DNA of 10,273 nt, from assembly GCA_041625325.1 (NCBI GenBank), contig JBFJTN010000126.1, positions 1 to 10,273 on the forward strand, given 5' to 3'. A program made the position numbers and the translations under genes. Origin of the DNA: Oceanococcus sp041625325 (GTDB taxonomy: Bacteria; Pseudomonadota; Gammaproteobacteria; Nevskiales; Oceanococcaceae). Below, in pieces: positions 1-6,341 of the stretch. Position 1 is the first letter of the stretch. Each line of letters begins with the position of its first letter. The notes under the pieces were generated by a model. It searched no databases. It had not been told where the DNA came from and worked only from the letters and a program-made list of their open reading frames with translations.

Positions 1-1295
1 ACCGCTGCCGGAAGCTCCAGCTTATCAACAAAGGCGGCCAGTTCGGCAGGGGTGATGCGGCGGCCGCGGGTCAGGGCCTTGAGCTTTTCGTAAGGCTGCT
101 CGATACCGTAGCGGCGCATCACGGTCTGGATCGGTTCGGCCAGCACTTCCCAGTTGGCGTCCAGGTCGGCGGCCATCTGTTCCGGGTTGCTTTCCAGCTT
201 GCCCAGACCCCGCTCCAGCGACTGGAAGGAGATCAGCATGTGGCCGATGCCGACTCCCAGGTTGCGCTGCACGGTGGAGTCGGTCAGGTCACGCTGCCAG
301 CGCGACACGGGCAGCTTTTCGGCCAGGTGGCTGAGCAGGCCGTTGGCGATGCCCAGATTGCCTTCGGCGTTCTCGAAATCGATCGGATTGACCTTGTGCG
401 GCATGGTCGAGGAGCCCACTTCGCCTTCCACCGTGCGCTGCTTGAAATAGCCCAGCGAGATGTAGCCCCAGATGTCCCGGGCCAGATCGATCAGGATGGT
501 GTTGAAGCGGATCAGGGCGTGGAAGTACTCGGCCATGTAGTCGTGCGGTTCGATCTGGGTGGTGGCCGGGTTCCAGCTCAGTTCCAGTTCCCGCACCATG
601 CCGGCGGCCAGGGCCGGCCAGTCCACTTCCGGATAGGCCGCCAGATGGGCATTGAAATTGCCCACCGCACCGTTGATCTTGCCCTGGATGTCGATGGCGG
701 CAAGCTGCTCGCGCTGGCGGCGCAGGCGGTGGACGAATACGCCCAGCTCCTTGCCCATGGTGCTCGGCGAGGCGGGCTGCCCATGGGTGCGGGAGAGCAG
801 GGGCTGCTCGGCCAGATCGCGCGCGATGCCGGCCAGCTGTTCGATCAGCCGGTCGGCATAGGGCAGCAGACAGTCACGGCGGGCCGCCTGCAGCATCAGC
901 GCATAGGCCAGATTGTTGATGTCTTCCGAGGTGCAGGCGAAGTGAATAAATTCAAGGTTTTGATCCAGTTCCGGGATCAGCTTGATCTTTTCCTTGAGGA
1001 AATACTCCACCGCTTTCACGTCATGGTTGGTGGTGTCCTCGATGGCCTTGACCCGCTGCGCATCCTCGATGGTGAACTTGCGGAAGATGTCATCCAGCTT
1101 GTCGCGGGCCTCATCGGCAATGGCTTCGACCTCGCTGATGGCGGGCTCGGCGGCGAGGGCCTGGAGCCAGCGGATTTCCACCAGCAGGCGATGCCGGATC
1201 AGGCCGTACTCGGAGAAGATCTCCCGCAGTTCCCAGGTCTTGTCTGCATAGCGGCCGTCGATCGGGGACAGCGCGGTCAGGGCGTTCAGGCGCAT
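1..1295 (-). CDS. purB: Adenylosuccinate lyase, 3' end cut by the window edge
   Basis: Cytoplasmic enzyme of purine synthesis. It splits SAICAR to AICAR and adenylosuccinate to AMP, releasing fumarate both times. Translating the minus strand from the ATG at 1295 gives 431 residues without a stop, collinear with E. coli PurB (456 aa), so about 25 C-terminal residues lie outside the window. Seen directly: TTNHDVKAVEYFLKEK near residues 88-103, the general-acid His171 in SRTHGQP, and the fumarate-lyase signature GSSTMPHKVNP at 294-304 with catalytic Ser295, matching E. coli numbering. The start fits: AAGAG lies five bases upstream and the homology begins at residue 4 (NALTALSPIDGRY). The gene is divergent from dsbB. 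It is complete apart from the edge truncation, and the assignment is very secure. Confidence 0.97.
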   Translation of the reverse strand, partial: MRLNALTALSPIDGRYADKTWELREIFSEYGLIRHRLLVEIRWLQALAAEPAISEVEAIADEARDKLDDIFRKFTIEDAQRVKAIEDTTNHDVKAVEYFLKEKIKLIPELDQNLEFIHFACTSEDINNLAYALMLQAARRDCLLPYADRLIEQLAGIARDLAEQPLLSRTHGQPASPSTMGKELGVFVHRLRRQREQLAAIDIQGKINGAVGNFNAHLAAYPEVDWPALAAGMVRELELSWNPATTQIEPHDYMAEYFHALIRFNTILIDLARDIWGYISLGYFKQRTVEGEVGSSTMPHKVNPIDFENAEGNLGIANGLLSHLAEKLPVSRWQRDLTDSTVQRNLGVGIGHMLISFQSLERGLGKLESNPEQMAADLDANWEVLAEPIQTVMRRYGIEQPYEKLKALTRGRRITPAELAAFVDKLELPAA

Positions 1296-1325
1296 GCGCA
1301 CTCTTGAGTCAAATCGGAATCGCGT

Positions 1326-1331
1326 ATTCTA
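1326..1331 (-). promoter_or_regulatory. Candidate -10 element for purB
   Basis: Read on the minus strand this is TAGAAT, a five-of-six match to the sigma70 -10 consensus, about 30 bases before the purB ATG. At 16-18 bases upstream I find no good -35 (best hexamers are GATGGG or CGATGG), so the promoter call rests on the -10 alone. The 128-bp purB-dsbB gap must also carry the dsbB promoter, which I could not identify. Confidence 0.35.
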
Positions 1332-1423
1332 CCAGCCCGCCGGACGGCCCATCGGCGCGTCGCCCCGCTGAACTCGGGCGCCCGCGGCCAGTCCATAGAC
1401 GATTCCGCCAATACGAGACCCCG

Positions 1424-1951
1424 ATGAGCGATACCGCCCTCTACCGCCTGCTATGCCTGGCCGGCGCCCTGATCTGCGCCTTGGCCATGGCCTTCGCCCT
1501 GTACCTGCAATACGGCCAGGGGCTGGAGCCCTGTCCCATGTGCGTGTTCCAGCGGGTGGCCATGATCGGCACCGGCCTGGTGCTGCTGCTGGCGGCCGTG
1601 CACGGCCCGGCGGGTTCGGGGCGCTGGGTCTACTCGGGGCTGGCCGCGGCCAGCGCGCTGGCCGGGCTGGCGGTGGCGGCGCGGCATGTCTGGCTGCAGT
1701 CCCTGCCGCCGGATCAGGTGCCGGCCTGCGGGCCCGCCCTGGACTATCTGATGGACGTGATGCCCCTGTGGGAGGTGGTGCAGACCATCCTGCGCGGCGA
1801 CGGCAACTGCGCCATCATCGACTGGCAATGGCTGGGATTGAGCCTGCCGGCCTGGACCGGTATCGGCTTTTTTCTGCTGGCCGACTGGGCCATCATGTGT
1901 GCCTGGCTGCCCCGCCTGCTGCGGCGCGCCCGCACGGCGCCGGCGAGCTGA
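1424..1951 (+). CDS. dsbB: Disulfide bond formation protein B (DsbA-oxidising, quinone-reducing)
   Basis: Inner-membrane protein that re-oxidises periplasmic DsbA and passes the electrons to ubiquinone or menaquinone. The 175-residue product has the family's usual size. It has four hydrophobic segments (about 10-28, 41-59, 68-88 and 137-162). The first periplasmic loop carries the redox pair Cys37-Pro-Met-Cys40, followed by Arg44, which aligns with E. coli Arg48 that contacts the quinone. The second loop carries Cys102 and Cys129, equivalent to E. coli Cys104 and Cys130. All four essential cysteines are present. The frame is open upstream to 1304, but that stretch is hydrophilic and would spoil the topology. 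The ATG at 1424 is preferred, with a weak GAG six bases before it. It lies 26 nt upstream of rraA in the same orientation, so co-transcription is likely. Confidence 0.95.
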   Translation: MSDTALYRLLCLAGALICALAMAFALYLQYGQGLEPCPMCVFQRVAMIGTGLVLLLAAVHGPAGSGRWVYSGLAAASALAGLAVAARHVWLQSLPPDQVPACGPALDYLMDVMPLWEVVQTILRGDGNCAIIDWQWLGLSLPAWTGIGFFLLADWAIMCAWLPRLLRRARTAPAS

Positions 1952-1977
1952 ATCCACCCGAACACGAGACTCCCGCG

Positions 1978-2463
1978 ATGTCCTTCGCCACTACCGACCT
2001 GTCCGACAAATACACCACCGACGTGCAGGTGGCCGATCCGATCTTTCGCGATTTCGGTGGCCGCATCGCCTTTCACGGGCCGGCCAAGACCCTCAAGCTG
2101 TTCGAGGACAACTCCCTGGTCCGGGCCCAGCTGGAACAGCCGGGCGAGGGTCGGGTGCTGGTCGTGGATGGGGGCGGCTCGCTGCGCTGCGCCCTGGTCG
2201 GTGACCAGCTCGGCGAGCTGGCGGTGAACAACGGCTGGGCGGGCATCGTGGTCTACGGCTGCATTCGCGATTCGGCGGTGATTGCCACCCAGGCCGTGGG
2301 GGTCAAGGCACTGGCCACGCATCCGCGCAAGAGCCTGAAGAAGGGCGTCGGCGAAGAGGACCTCAGCCTCAGCTTCGCCGGCCTGACGGTTGCCCCGGGC
2401 GACTGGATCTACGCGGACGCGGACGGTTTGCTGGTGAGCCGGAGCGAGCTCGCCCCGGCCTGA
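1978..2463 (+). CDS. rraA: RraA-family protein (RNase E regulator / HMG-aldolase-like)
   Basis: The 161-residue protein has the same length as E. coli RraA, which binds RNase E and inhibits its activity. It aligns throughout: FGGRIAFHGPAKTLKLFEDN at about 26-45, GRVLVVDGGGSLRCALVGDQL at 58-78, GIVVYGCIRD at 89-98, and a C-terminal GDWIYADADGLLVS. The same fold serves 4-hydroxy-4-methyl-2-oxoglutarate and oxaloacetate aldolases, which need an Arg-Asp pair plus an acidic residue three positions on. Here Arg97-Asp98 is present but residue 101 is Val, so the full aldolase motif is not seen. RraA-type regulation is the better guess, but catalysis cannot be excluded from sequence alone. The start ATG has a weak GAG nine bases upstream; dsbB and rraA share ACGAGAC in this position. 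The 3' end overlaps the convergent rluE by 95 nt. Confidence 0.85.
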   Translation: MSFATTDLSDKYTTDVQVADPIFRDFGGRIAFHGPAKTLKLFEDNSLVRAQLEQPGEGRVLVVDGGGSLRCALVGDQLGELAVNNGWAGIVVYGCIRDSAVIATQAVGVKALATHPRKSLKKGVGEEDLSLSFAGLTVAPGDWIYADADGLLVSRSELAPA

Positions 2464-3013
2464 TCGGGGGCAGTTCCAGCGCGTCCACCTCACGCCATTG
2501 GCCCGGCTGCAGCCCGTCCAGACTGAGCGGGCCGATGGCGACGCGGACCAGACGCAGGGTGGGCAGCCCGACCGCGGCGGTCATTCGCCGGACCTGGCGG
2601 TTGCGGCCTTCATCTATGCTCAGGCTCAGCCAGCTGGTGGGGATGTTCCTGCGCTCGCGAATCGGCGGCTGGCGAGGCCACAGGGCCGGTTCCGGCAGGG
2701 CCTGGGCGCTCAGCGCCCGGGCCGGGCCGTCCTTGAGCGTGACCCCCTCGCACAGCTGCTGCAGGGCCGCGTCATCCACCAGCCCTTCCACCTGCGCCCA
2801 GTAAGTCTTGAGCAGTTTCATGCGCGGATGGCTGATCCGGTGCTGCAGGGTCCCGTCATCGGTGAGCAGCATCAGGCCCTCGCTGTCGTAGTCCAGGCGC
2901 CCGGCGGGATAGACCTGCGGGATGGCGATGAAATCCGCCAGGCAGGCCTTGTCGCCGCTGCGGCTGAACTGGCTGAGGACATGGCAGGGCTTGCAGAAGG
3001 CCAGGGTGGTCAG
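2369..3013 (-). CDS. rluE: 23S rRNA pseudouridine synthase, RluE type, probable CTG start
   Basis: Converts uridine 2457 (E. coli numbering) of 23S rRNA to pseudouridine. Seen: the RsuA/RluE-family core AGRLDYDSEGL with catalytic Asp41, then WPRQPPIRERR, PTSWLSLSIDEGRNRQVRRMTA, VGLPTLRLVR and GQWREVD, all close to E. coli RluE. No ATG, GTG or TTG is suitably placed at the start of homology. CTG at 3013 has GGAG six bases upstream (3020-3023) and gives MTTLAFCKPCHVLSQF, collinear with the family's LILFNKPYxVLxQF, so I chose it, giving 214 aa. An in-frame GTG about 25 codons upstream is an alternative. Oddities: Asn in FNKP is Cys here, and after WREVD the frame continues for 37 Arg/Pro-rich residues, mostly encoded antisense to the end of rraA. 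There is no S4 domain, as in RluE. Confidence 0.88.
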   Translation of the reverse strand: MTTLAFCKPCHVLSQFSRSGDKACLADFIAIPQVYPAGRLDYDSEGLMLLTDDGTLQHRISHPRMKLLKTYWAQVEGLVDDAALQQLCEGVTLKDGPARALSAQALPEPALWPRQPPIRERRNIPTSWLSLSIDEGRNRQVRRMTAAVGLPTLRLVRVAIGPLSLDGLQPGQWREVDALELPPIRPGRARSGSPANRPRPRRSSRPGQPSGRRS

Positions 3014-3050
3014 AAGCGGCTCCGGAGGCGGGGCGTACGGCGATCCGGTC

Positions 3051-3079
3051 AGGACAGCCCAGGGTCGAGTCTGTATAAT
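3051..3079 (+). promoter_or_regulatory. Sigma70-type promoter for aceB-aceA
   Basis: A perfect TATAAT (3074-3079) lies 17 bases downstream of AGGACA (3051-3056), a four-of-six match to TTGACA with the GACA half intact. Spacing is optimal. Transcription should start near 3086, giving an aceB leader of about 75 nt. This is the best promoter in the window. Confidence 0.65.
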
Positions 3080-3080
3080 G

Positions 3081-3099
3081 CCGCGCACTTTTTGCGCGG
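3081..3099. promoter_or_regulatory. Palindrome at the aceBA transcription start, possible operator
   Basis: CCGCGCA and TGCGCGG form a perfect 7-bp inverted repeat around a CTTTT centre, starting two bases after the -10 hexamer and spanning the expected start site. This position suits a repressor operator. As RNA it would form a hairpin at the 5' end of the transcript, which could instead protect the mRNA. It is not an intrinsic terminator, because the T run is in the loop. Glyoxylate-shunt promoters are commonly repressed (IclR in E. coli), but this is not a recognisable IclR site. Confidence 0.45.
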
Positions 3100-3159
3100 T
3101 GCAACACGCGGCGGTGCGTGGCGCCGGGGCGAGAGCATTGTGCCAGAGCAGAATAAGGA

Positions 3160-4749
3160 ATGGGATTGACGGCCGAGGCCGAGATCGAAATCCGGGCGCC
3201 CCTGTCGCCCGAGCAGGCGGAGCTGGTCTCCGCCGCAGCGCTGGCTTTTCTGGCCGAGCTGGTCGGACGGTTCCGGTCCCGCGTGCGGGAGCTCCTGATC
3301 GCCCGGGTTGCGGAGCGCAAGGACCGTGCGGCCGGTCACCGGCCGGCACCGCCAGCCGAGACCGTCGCCATCCGGGAGGGCGCCTGGCAAGTCGCACGGA
3401 ACCGCCTGCCAGGGGGGCGGATCGAATTGACCGGTCCGGCCCGGCGCAAGACCCTGTGCAGGGGGCTGAATGCGCCGGTCGACGGTTTCATGGCCGACCT
3501 GGACAATGCCCAGTCACCGGTCTGGCAGGAACTGCTCGAGGCGCAGGCTGCCCTGCGCGAGGCGGCGCGGGGTACGCTGCATGACATCCCGGCCGAAGAC
3601 GGTGGCGAGCATCACCTGAACGAGGCGGTGTGCCCGCTGCTGCTGCGTCCCCGCAGCTGGCATCTGTGGGAAAAGCATCTGTACATCGATGGTGAGGCGG
3701 TGCCCGGGGCCCTGTTCGACCTCGCCCTGTTCCTGTTTCATTGCGGCCCGGCCCTGTGTCGACGGGGGCAGGGCGTGCATCTGGTTCTGCCGAAACTGGA
3801 GCACTACCGGGAGGCCGGACTGTGGCGGGAACTGCTGGAGTTCGCGGCGGACCGACTGGGCATGCCGCGCGATGCGATCCGGGTCAGCCTGATGATCGAC
3901 ACGCTGCCCGCGGCGTTGCAGATGGATGAAATGCTCTACGAGTTGCGCGACCACGCCGTGGCCCTGTGTTTCGGGCGCTGGGATTTTGCGGCCAGCACGG
4001 CGCGCCACCTGTCAGGCACGCCGGGCTGGCGCCTGCCGGAGCGCCAGCAGCTCGACCTGTCGCAGCCGTTCCTGGCCGCCTGCGCCCGTCGTCTCATCGC
4101 GGCCAGCCGCCGGCGCGGCGTGCTGGCGCTGGGCGGTGGCGGGCCCTGGCTGCCCATCCGCAATGACGAGGCGGCGCATGAACAGGCGCTGACGGCCTTG
4201 CGGCGTGAGCTGGCAGCGGAACACGCCATGGGTTTTGACGGCAGCTGGATCCCGCACCCGGCCTTCGCTGATGTGGCAGGGAGTATCTTCCATGAAGTCA
4301 TAGAGATAGAAGAAGTATCTCAGAGCATGGATGAAGGCAATGCGGGTCTCGACGAGCTGCTGCAGCCACCACGGGCCGAGATCAGCGAGGCCGGCCTGCG
4401 CAACGCGATTGTCATCGGCGTGCAGTATCTGCAGGCCTGGCTGTCGGGCCAGGGCTGCGTTCCGTTGTATAATTTGATGGAGGATGCGGCCACGGTGGAA
4501 CTGTGCCGCATCCAGCTCTGGCAATGGCTGCACGACGAGGCGGCCAGCTTGCTGGACGGACGCAGCATCAATCGCGAGCTGTTCGAAGAGGCGCTCGCGG
4601 AGGAATTGGACAATATCGAGGCGGAAGTCGGAACGCAGGCCTTTGAAGAAGGCCGCTACAATCGCGCCGCCCAGCTGTTTTCCCAGCTCTGTCTGGCGGA
4701 GGAACTGAGCGACTTCTTCAGTCCGTCCGCCTATGAATTGCTGGACTGA
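3160..4749 (+). CDS. aceB: Malate synthase A, divergent at conserved sites
   Basis: Condenses glyoxylate with acetyl-CoA to malate, the second step of the glyoxylate shunt. The 529-residue product aligns end to end with E. coli AceB (533 aa): HLWEKH then GEAVPGALFD (168-187), LPAALQMDE (249-257), RDHAVALCFGRWDF (263-276), VQYLQAWLSGQGCVPLYNLMEDAATVE (421-447). Of the catalytic residues, Arg165, Asp275 and Asp442 are kept, but the Mg-binding Glu (E. coli Glu252) is Asp247. The usually fixed MADFEDS is MADLDNA (111-117), and GLNxGxWDY reads ALCFGRWDF. The start is uncertain by two codons: AAGGA directly abuts the ATG at 3160, whereas TTG at 3166 lies six bases from it and may be the true start. 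I kept the ATG, and an in-frame TAA at 3154 excludes anything longer. aceA follows after 99 nt, which supports the role. Function is probable but the substitutions leave doubt. Confidence 0.88.
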   Translation: MGLTAEAEIEIRAPLSPEQAELVSAAALAFLAELVGRFRSRVRELLIARVAERKDRAAGHRPAPPAETVAIREGAWQVARNRLPGGRIELTGPARRKTLCRGLNAPVDGFMADLDNAQSPVWQELLEAQAALREAARGTLHDIPAEDGGEHHLNEAVCPLLLRPRSWHLWEKHLYIDGEAVPGALFDLALFLFHCGPALCRRGQGVHLVLPKLEHYREAGLWRELLEFAADRLGMPRDAIRVSLMIDTLPAALQMDEMLYELRDHAVALCFGRWDFAASTARHLSGTPGWRLPERQQLDLSQPFLAACARRLIAASRRRGVLALGGGGPWLPIRNDEAAHEQALTALRRELAAEHAMGFDGSWIPHPAFADVAGSIFHEVIEIEEVSQSMDEGNAGLDELLQPPRAEISEAGLRNAIVIGVQYLQAWLSGQGCVPLYNLMEDAATVELCRIQLWQWLHDEAASLLDGRSINRELFEEALAEELDNIEAEVGTQAFEEGRYNRAAQLFSQLCLAEELSDFFSPSAYELLD

Positions 4750-4762
4750 GGAATCCCCCACC

Positions 4763-4787
4763 GCTCCCGGCCCGCATGGCCGAGAGC
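4763..4787 (+). other. Intercistronic hairpin between aceB and aceA
   Basis: GCTC-c-CGGCC, loop CGCAT, GGCCG-a-GAGC: nine base pairs with one C·A mismatch, 14 nt after the aceB stop. No T tract follows, so it is not an intrinsic terminator. A stem here could mark an RNA-processing boundary or protect the aceB 3' end, letting the two genes be expressed at different levels; that role is inference. Confidence 0.55.
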
Positions 4788-4848
4788 ACGACACTGGCAG
4801 ATGCCAAGGCAGGGCGCAAGCCCGACAACCAGAGGACTAACGTCAACC

Positions 4849-6159
4849 ATGACACGCGAAGAGCAGATCAAGGCCCTTGAGAAGGACTGGGCCGAAAATC
4901 CCCGTTGGAAGAACGTCAAGCGCGGCTACACCGCTGCTGACGTCGTACGCCTGCGTGGCAGCATCCAGCCGGAATACACCCTGGCCCGTCGCGGCGCCGA
5001 AAAGCTCTGGGACAAGGTCAATGGTTCCGCCAAGAAGGGCTACGTGAACGCCTTCGGCGCAATCACCGCCGGTCAGGCCATGCAGCAGGCCAAGGCCGGC
5101 CTGGAAGCGGTCTACCTGTCGGGCTGGCAGGTCGCTGCCGACGGCAACACCTCCGAAACCATGTACCCGGACCAGTCGCTGTACGCCTACGACTCGGTGC
5201 CGACCATGGTCCGCCGCATCAACAACACCTTCAAGCGCGCCGACGAGATTCAGTGGAAGAACATCCACGACGGCAAGATGAAGGAAGAGGACGCGATCGA
5301 CTACTTCCTGCCGATCGTGGCCGATGCCGAAGCCGGCTTCGGTGGCGTGCTGAACGCCTACGAACTGATGAAGAACATGATCGCCAACGGTGCGGCCGCG
5401 GCGCATTTCGAAGATCAGCTGGCGGCGGTGAAGAAGTGCGGCCACATGGGTGGCAAGGTGCTGGTGCCGACCCAGGAAGCGGTGCAGAAGCTGATTGCCG
5501 CCCGTCTGGCGGCCGACGTGATGGGCGTGCCCAGCATCGTGCTGGCCCGTACCGACGCCGAGGCGGCCAACCTGCTGACCTCCGACTTCGACGAGAACGA
5601 CAAGCCCTTCGTCACCGGTGAGCGCACCGCCGAAGGCTTCTACCGGGTCAAGAACGGCCTGGAGCAGGCGATCAGCCGTGGCGTGGCCTACGCCCCGTAC
5701 GCCGACCTGGTCTGGTGCGAAACCGGCACCCCGGACATCGGCTTCGCGCGTGAATTCGCCCAGGCCGTGCACGCCGAGTGCCCGGGACAGCTGCTGTCCT
5801 ACAACTGCTCGCCGTCCTTCAACTGGAAGAAGAACCTGTCCGACTCGCAGATCGCCTCCTTCCAGGAAGACCTGTCGGCGCTGGGCTACAAGTTCCAGTT
5901 CATCACCCTGGCCGGCATCCACGTCAACTGGTACCGCACCTTCGACTTCGCCTACAACTACGCGCGCGGCGAAGGCATGAAGCACTACACCGACATGGTG
6001 CAGGAGCCGGAATTCGCCTCCCGCGAGCGCGGCTACACCTTCGTGTCGCACCAGCAGGAAGTGGGCGCCGGTTACTTCGACGACGTCACCACCGTGATCC
6101 AGGGCGGTCAGTCCTCGGTCAAGGCGCTGGAAGGCTCGACCGAAGAAGAGCAGTTCTAA
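4849..6159 (+). CDS. aceA: Isocitrate lyase
   Basis: Cleaves isocitrate to succinate and glyoxylate, the first step of the glyoxylate shunt; cytoplasmic and Mg-dependent. The 436-residue product matches E. coli AceA (434 aa) in length. The family signature KKCGHMGGKV is at 195-204 with catalytic Cys197. Also visible: SGWQVAADGN near the N terminus, the metal-binding region PIVADAEAGFGG (about residues 156-167), ARTDAEAAN, and the substrate-binding YNCSPSFNWKKN. The ATG at 4849 was chosen because homology begins there (MTREEQIKALEKDW). GAGGA ends 12 bases upstream, which is rather distant. The frame is open back to 4801 but that part has no homology. Codon use is strongly biased to C- and G-ending optimal codons, more than in aceB, suggesting high expression. 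A terminator follows; aceK is not adjacent. Confidence 0.98.
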   Translation: MTREEQIKALEKDWAENPRWKNVKRGYTAADVVRLRGSIQPEYTLARRGAEKLWDKVNGSAKKGYVNAFGAITAGQAMQQAKAGLEAVYLSGWQVAADGNTSETMYPDQSLYAYDSVPTMVRRINNTFKRADEIQWKNIHDGKMKEEDAIDYFLPIVADAEAGFGGVLNAYELMKNMIANGAAAAHFEDQLAAVKKCGHMGGKVLVPTQEAVQKLIAARLAADVMGVPSIVLARTDAEAANLLTSDFDENDKPFVTGERTAEGFYRVKNGLEQAISRGVAYAPYADLVWCETGTPDIGFAREFAQAVHAECPGQLLSYNCSPSFNWKKNLSDSQIASFQEDLSALGYKFQFITLAGIHVNWYRTFDFAYNYARGEGMKHYTDMVQEPEFASRERGYTFVSHQQEVGAGYFDDVTTVIQGGQSSVKALEGSTEEEQF

Positions 6160-6184
6160 GCCATCTGCTGCTTTGGCCTTACGG

Positions 6185-6217
6185 GTCCGCGGAGTGTTCG
6201 ACTCCGCGGACTTTTTT
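6185..6217 (+). terminator. Intrinsic terminator after aceA
   Basis: A perfect 11-bp stem, GTCCGCGGAGT with ACTCCGCGGAC, around a GTTCG loop, followed directly by six T residues (6212-6217), 25 nt after the aceA stop. This is a textbook rho-independent terminator closing the aceBA transcript. Confidence 0.95.
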
Positions 6218-6219
6218 AT

Positions 6220-6239
6220 TGGCGGCCGGATAGCCGCCA
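6220..6239 (+). other. Second hairpin just after the aceA terminator
   Basis: TGGCGGC and GCCGCCA pair perfectly over 7 bp around a CGGATA loop, three bases beyond the terminator's T run. No T tract follows. It could be a backup stem for the terminator or the first of the hairpin series that leads into the lipoprotein gene; the role is unknown. Confidence 0.45.
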
Positions 6240-6252
6240 GCGGCTTGAACCT

Positions 6253-6279
6253 GGACACCGGTGACGGCCGGAGTCTTTC
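6253..6279 (+). repeat. Leader repeat 1 (hairpin-forming)
   Basis: First copy of a 27-nt direct repeat with core CCGGTGACGGCCGG. Bases 6254-6261 pair with 6268-6275 around the loop TGACGG, with a single A·A mismatch. The second copy begins 41 nt later, close to four helical turns. The pair differs at only two positions. It lies between the aceA terminator and the lipoprotein gene. Confidence 0.75.
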
Positions 6280-6293
6280 AGCGGATGGAACAG

Positions 6294-6320
6294 GGACTCC
6301 GGTGACGGCCGGAATCTTTC
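6294..6320 (+). repeat. Leader repeat 2 (hairpin-forming)
   Basis: Second copy of the 27-nt repeat. Bases 6295-6302 pair with 6309-6316 around the same TGACGG loop, here with one C·A mismatch and a T-A pair where copy 1 has A·A. It ends 21 nt before the lipoprotein ATG, just ahead of the purine-rich ribosome-binding region. Confidence 0.75.
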
Positions 6321-6341
6321 CTCAGGGGGAGTGGAAGGACC

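Noticed and set aside
240..1307. A 355-codon open frame on the plus strand through the purB region
   Set aside because: The opposite strand encodes PurB with both catalytic residues, so this is a shadow frame.
3014..3397. Upstream extension of rluE to an ATG at 3397
   Set aside because: It would add 128 residues without homology, antisense to aceB and across the aceBA promoter.
4468..4473. A perfect TATAAT inside aceB as an internal promoter
   Set aside because: It encodes Tyr-Asn in the conserved VPLYNLMED stretch, and the hexamer 17 bases upstream is CGGGCC, so there is no -35.
4843..6258. A 471-codon open frame on the minus strand opposite aceA
   Set aside because: It mirrors the optimised C/G-ending codons of aceA and has no recognisable motif. 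It also runs through the terminator.
6253..6320. Tandem repeats as a CRISPR array
   Set aside because: There are only two copies with a 14-nt gap, too short for a spacer, and no cas genes are nearby.
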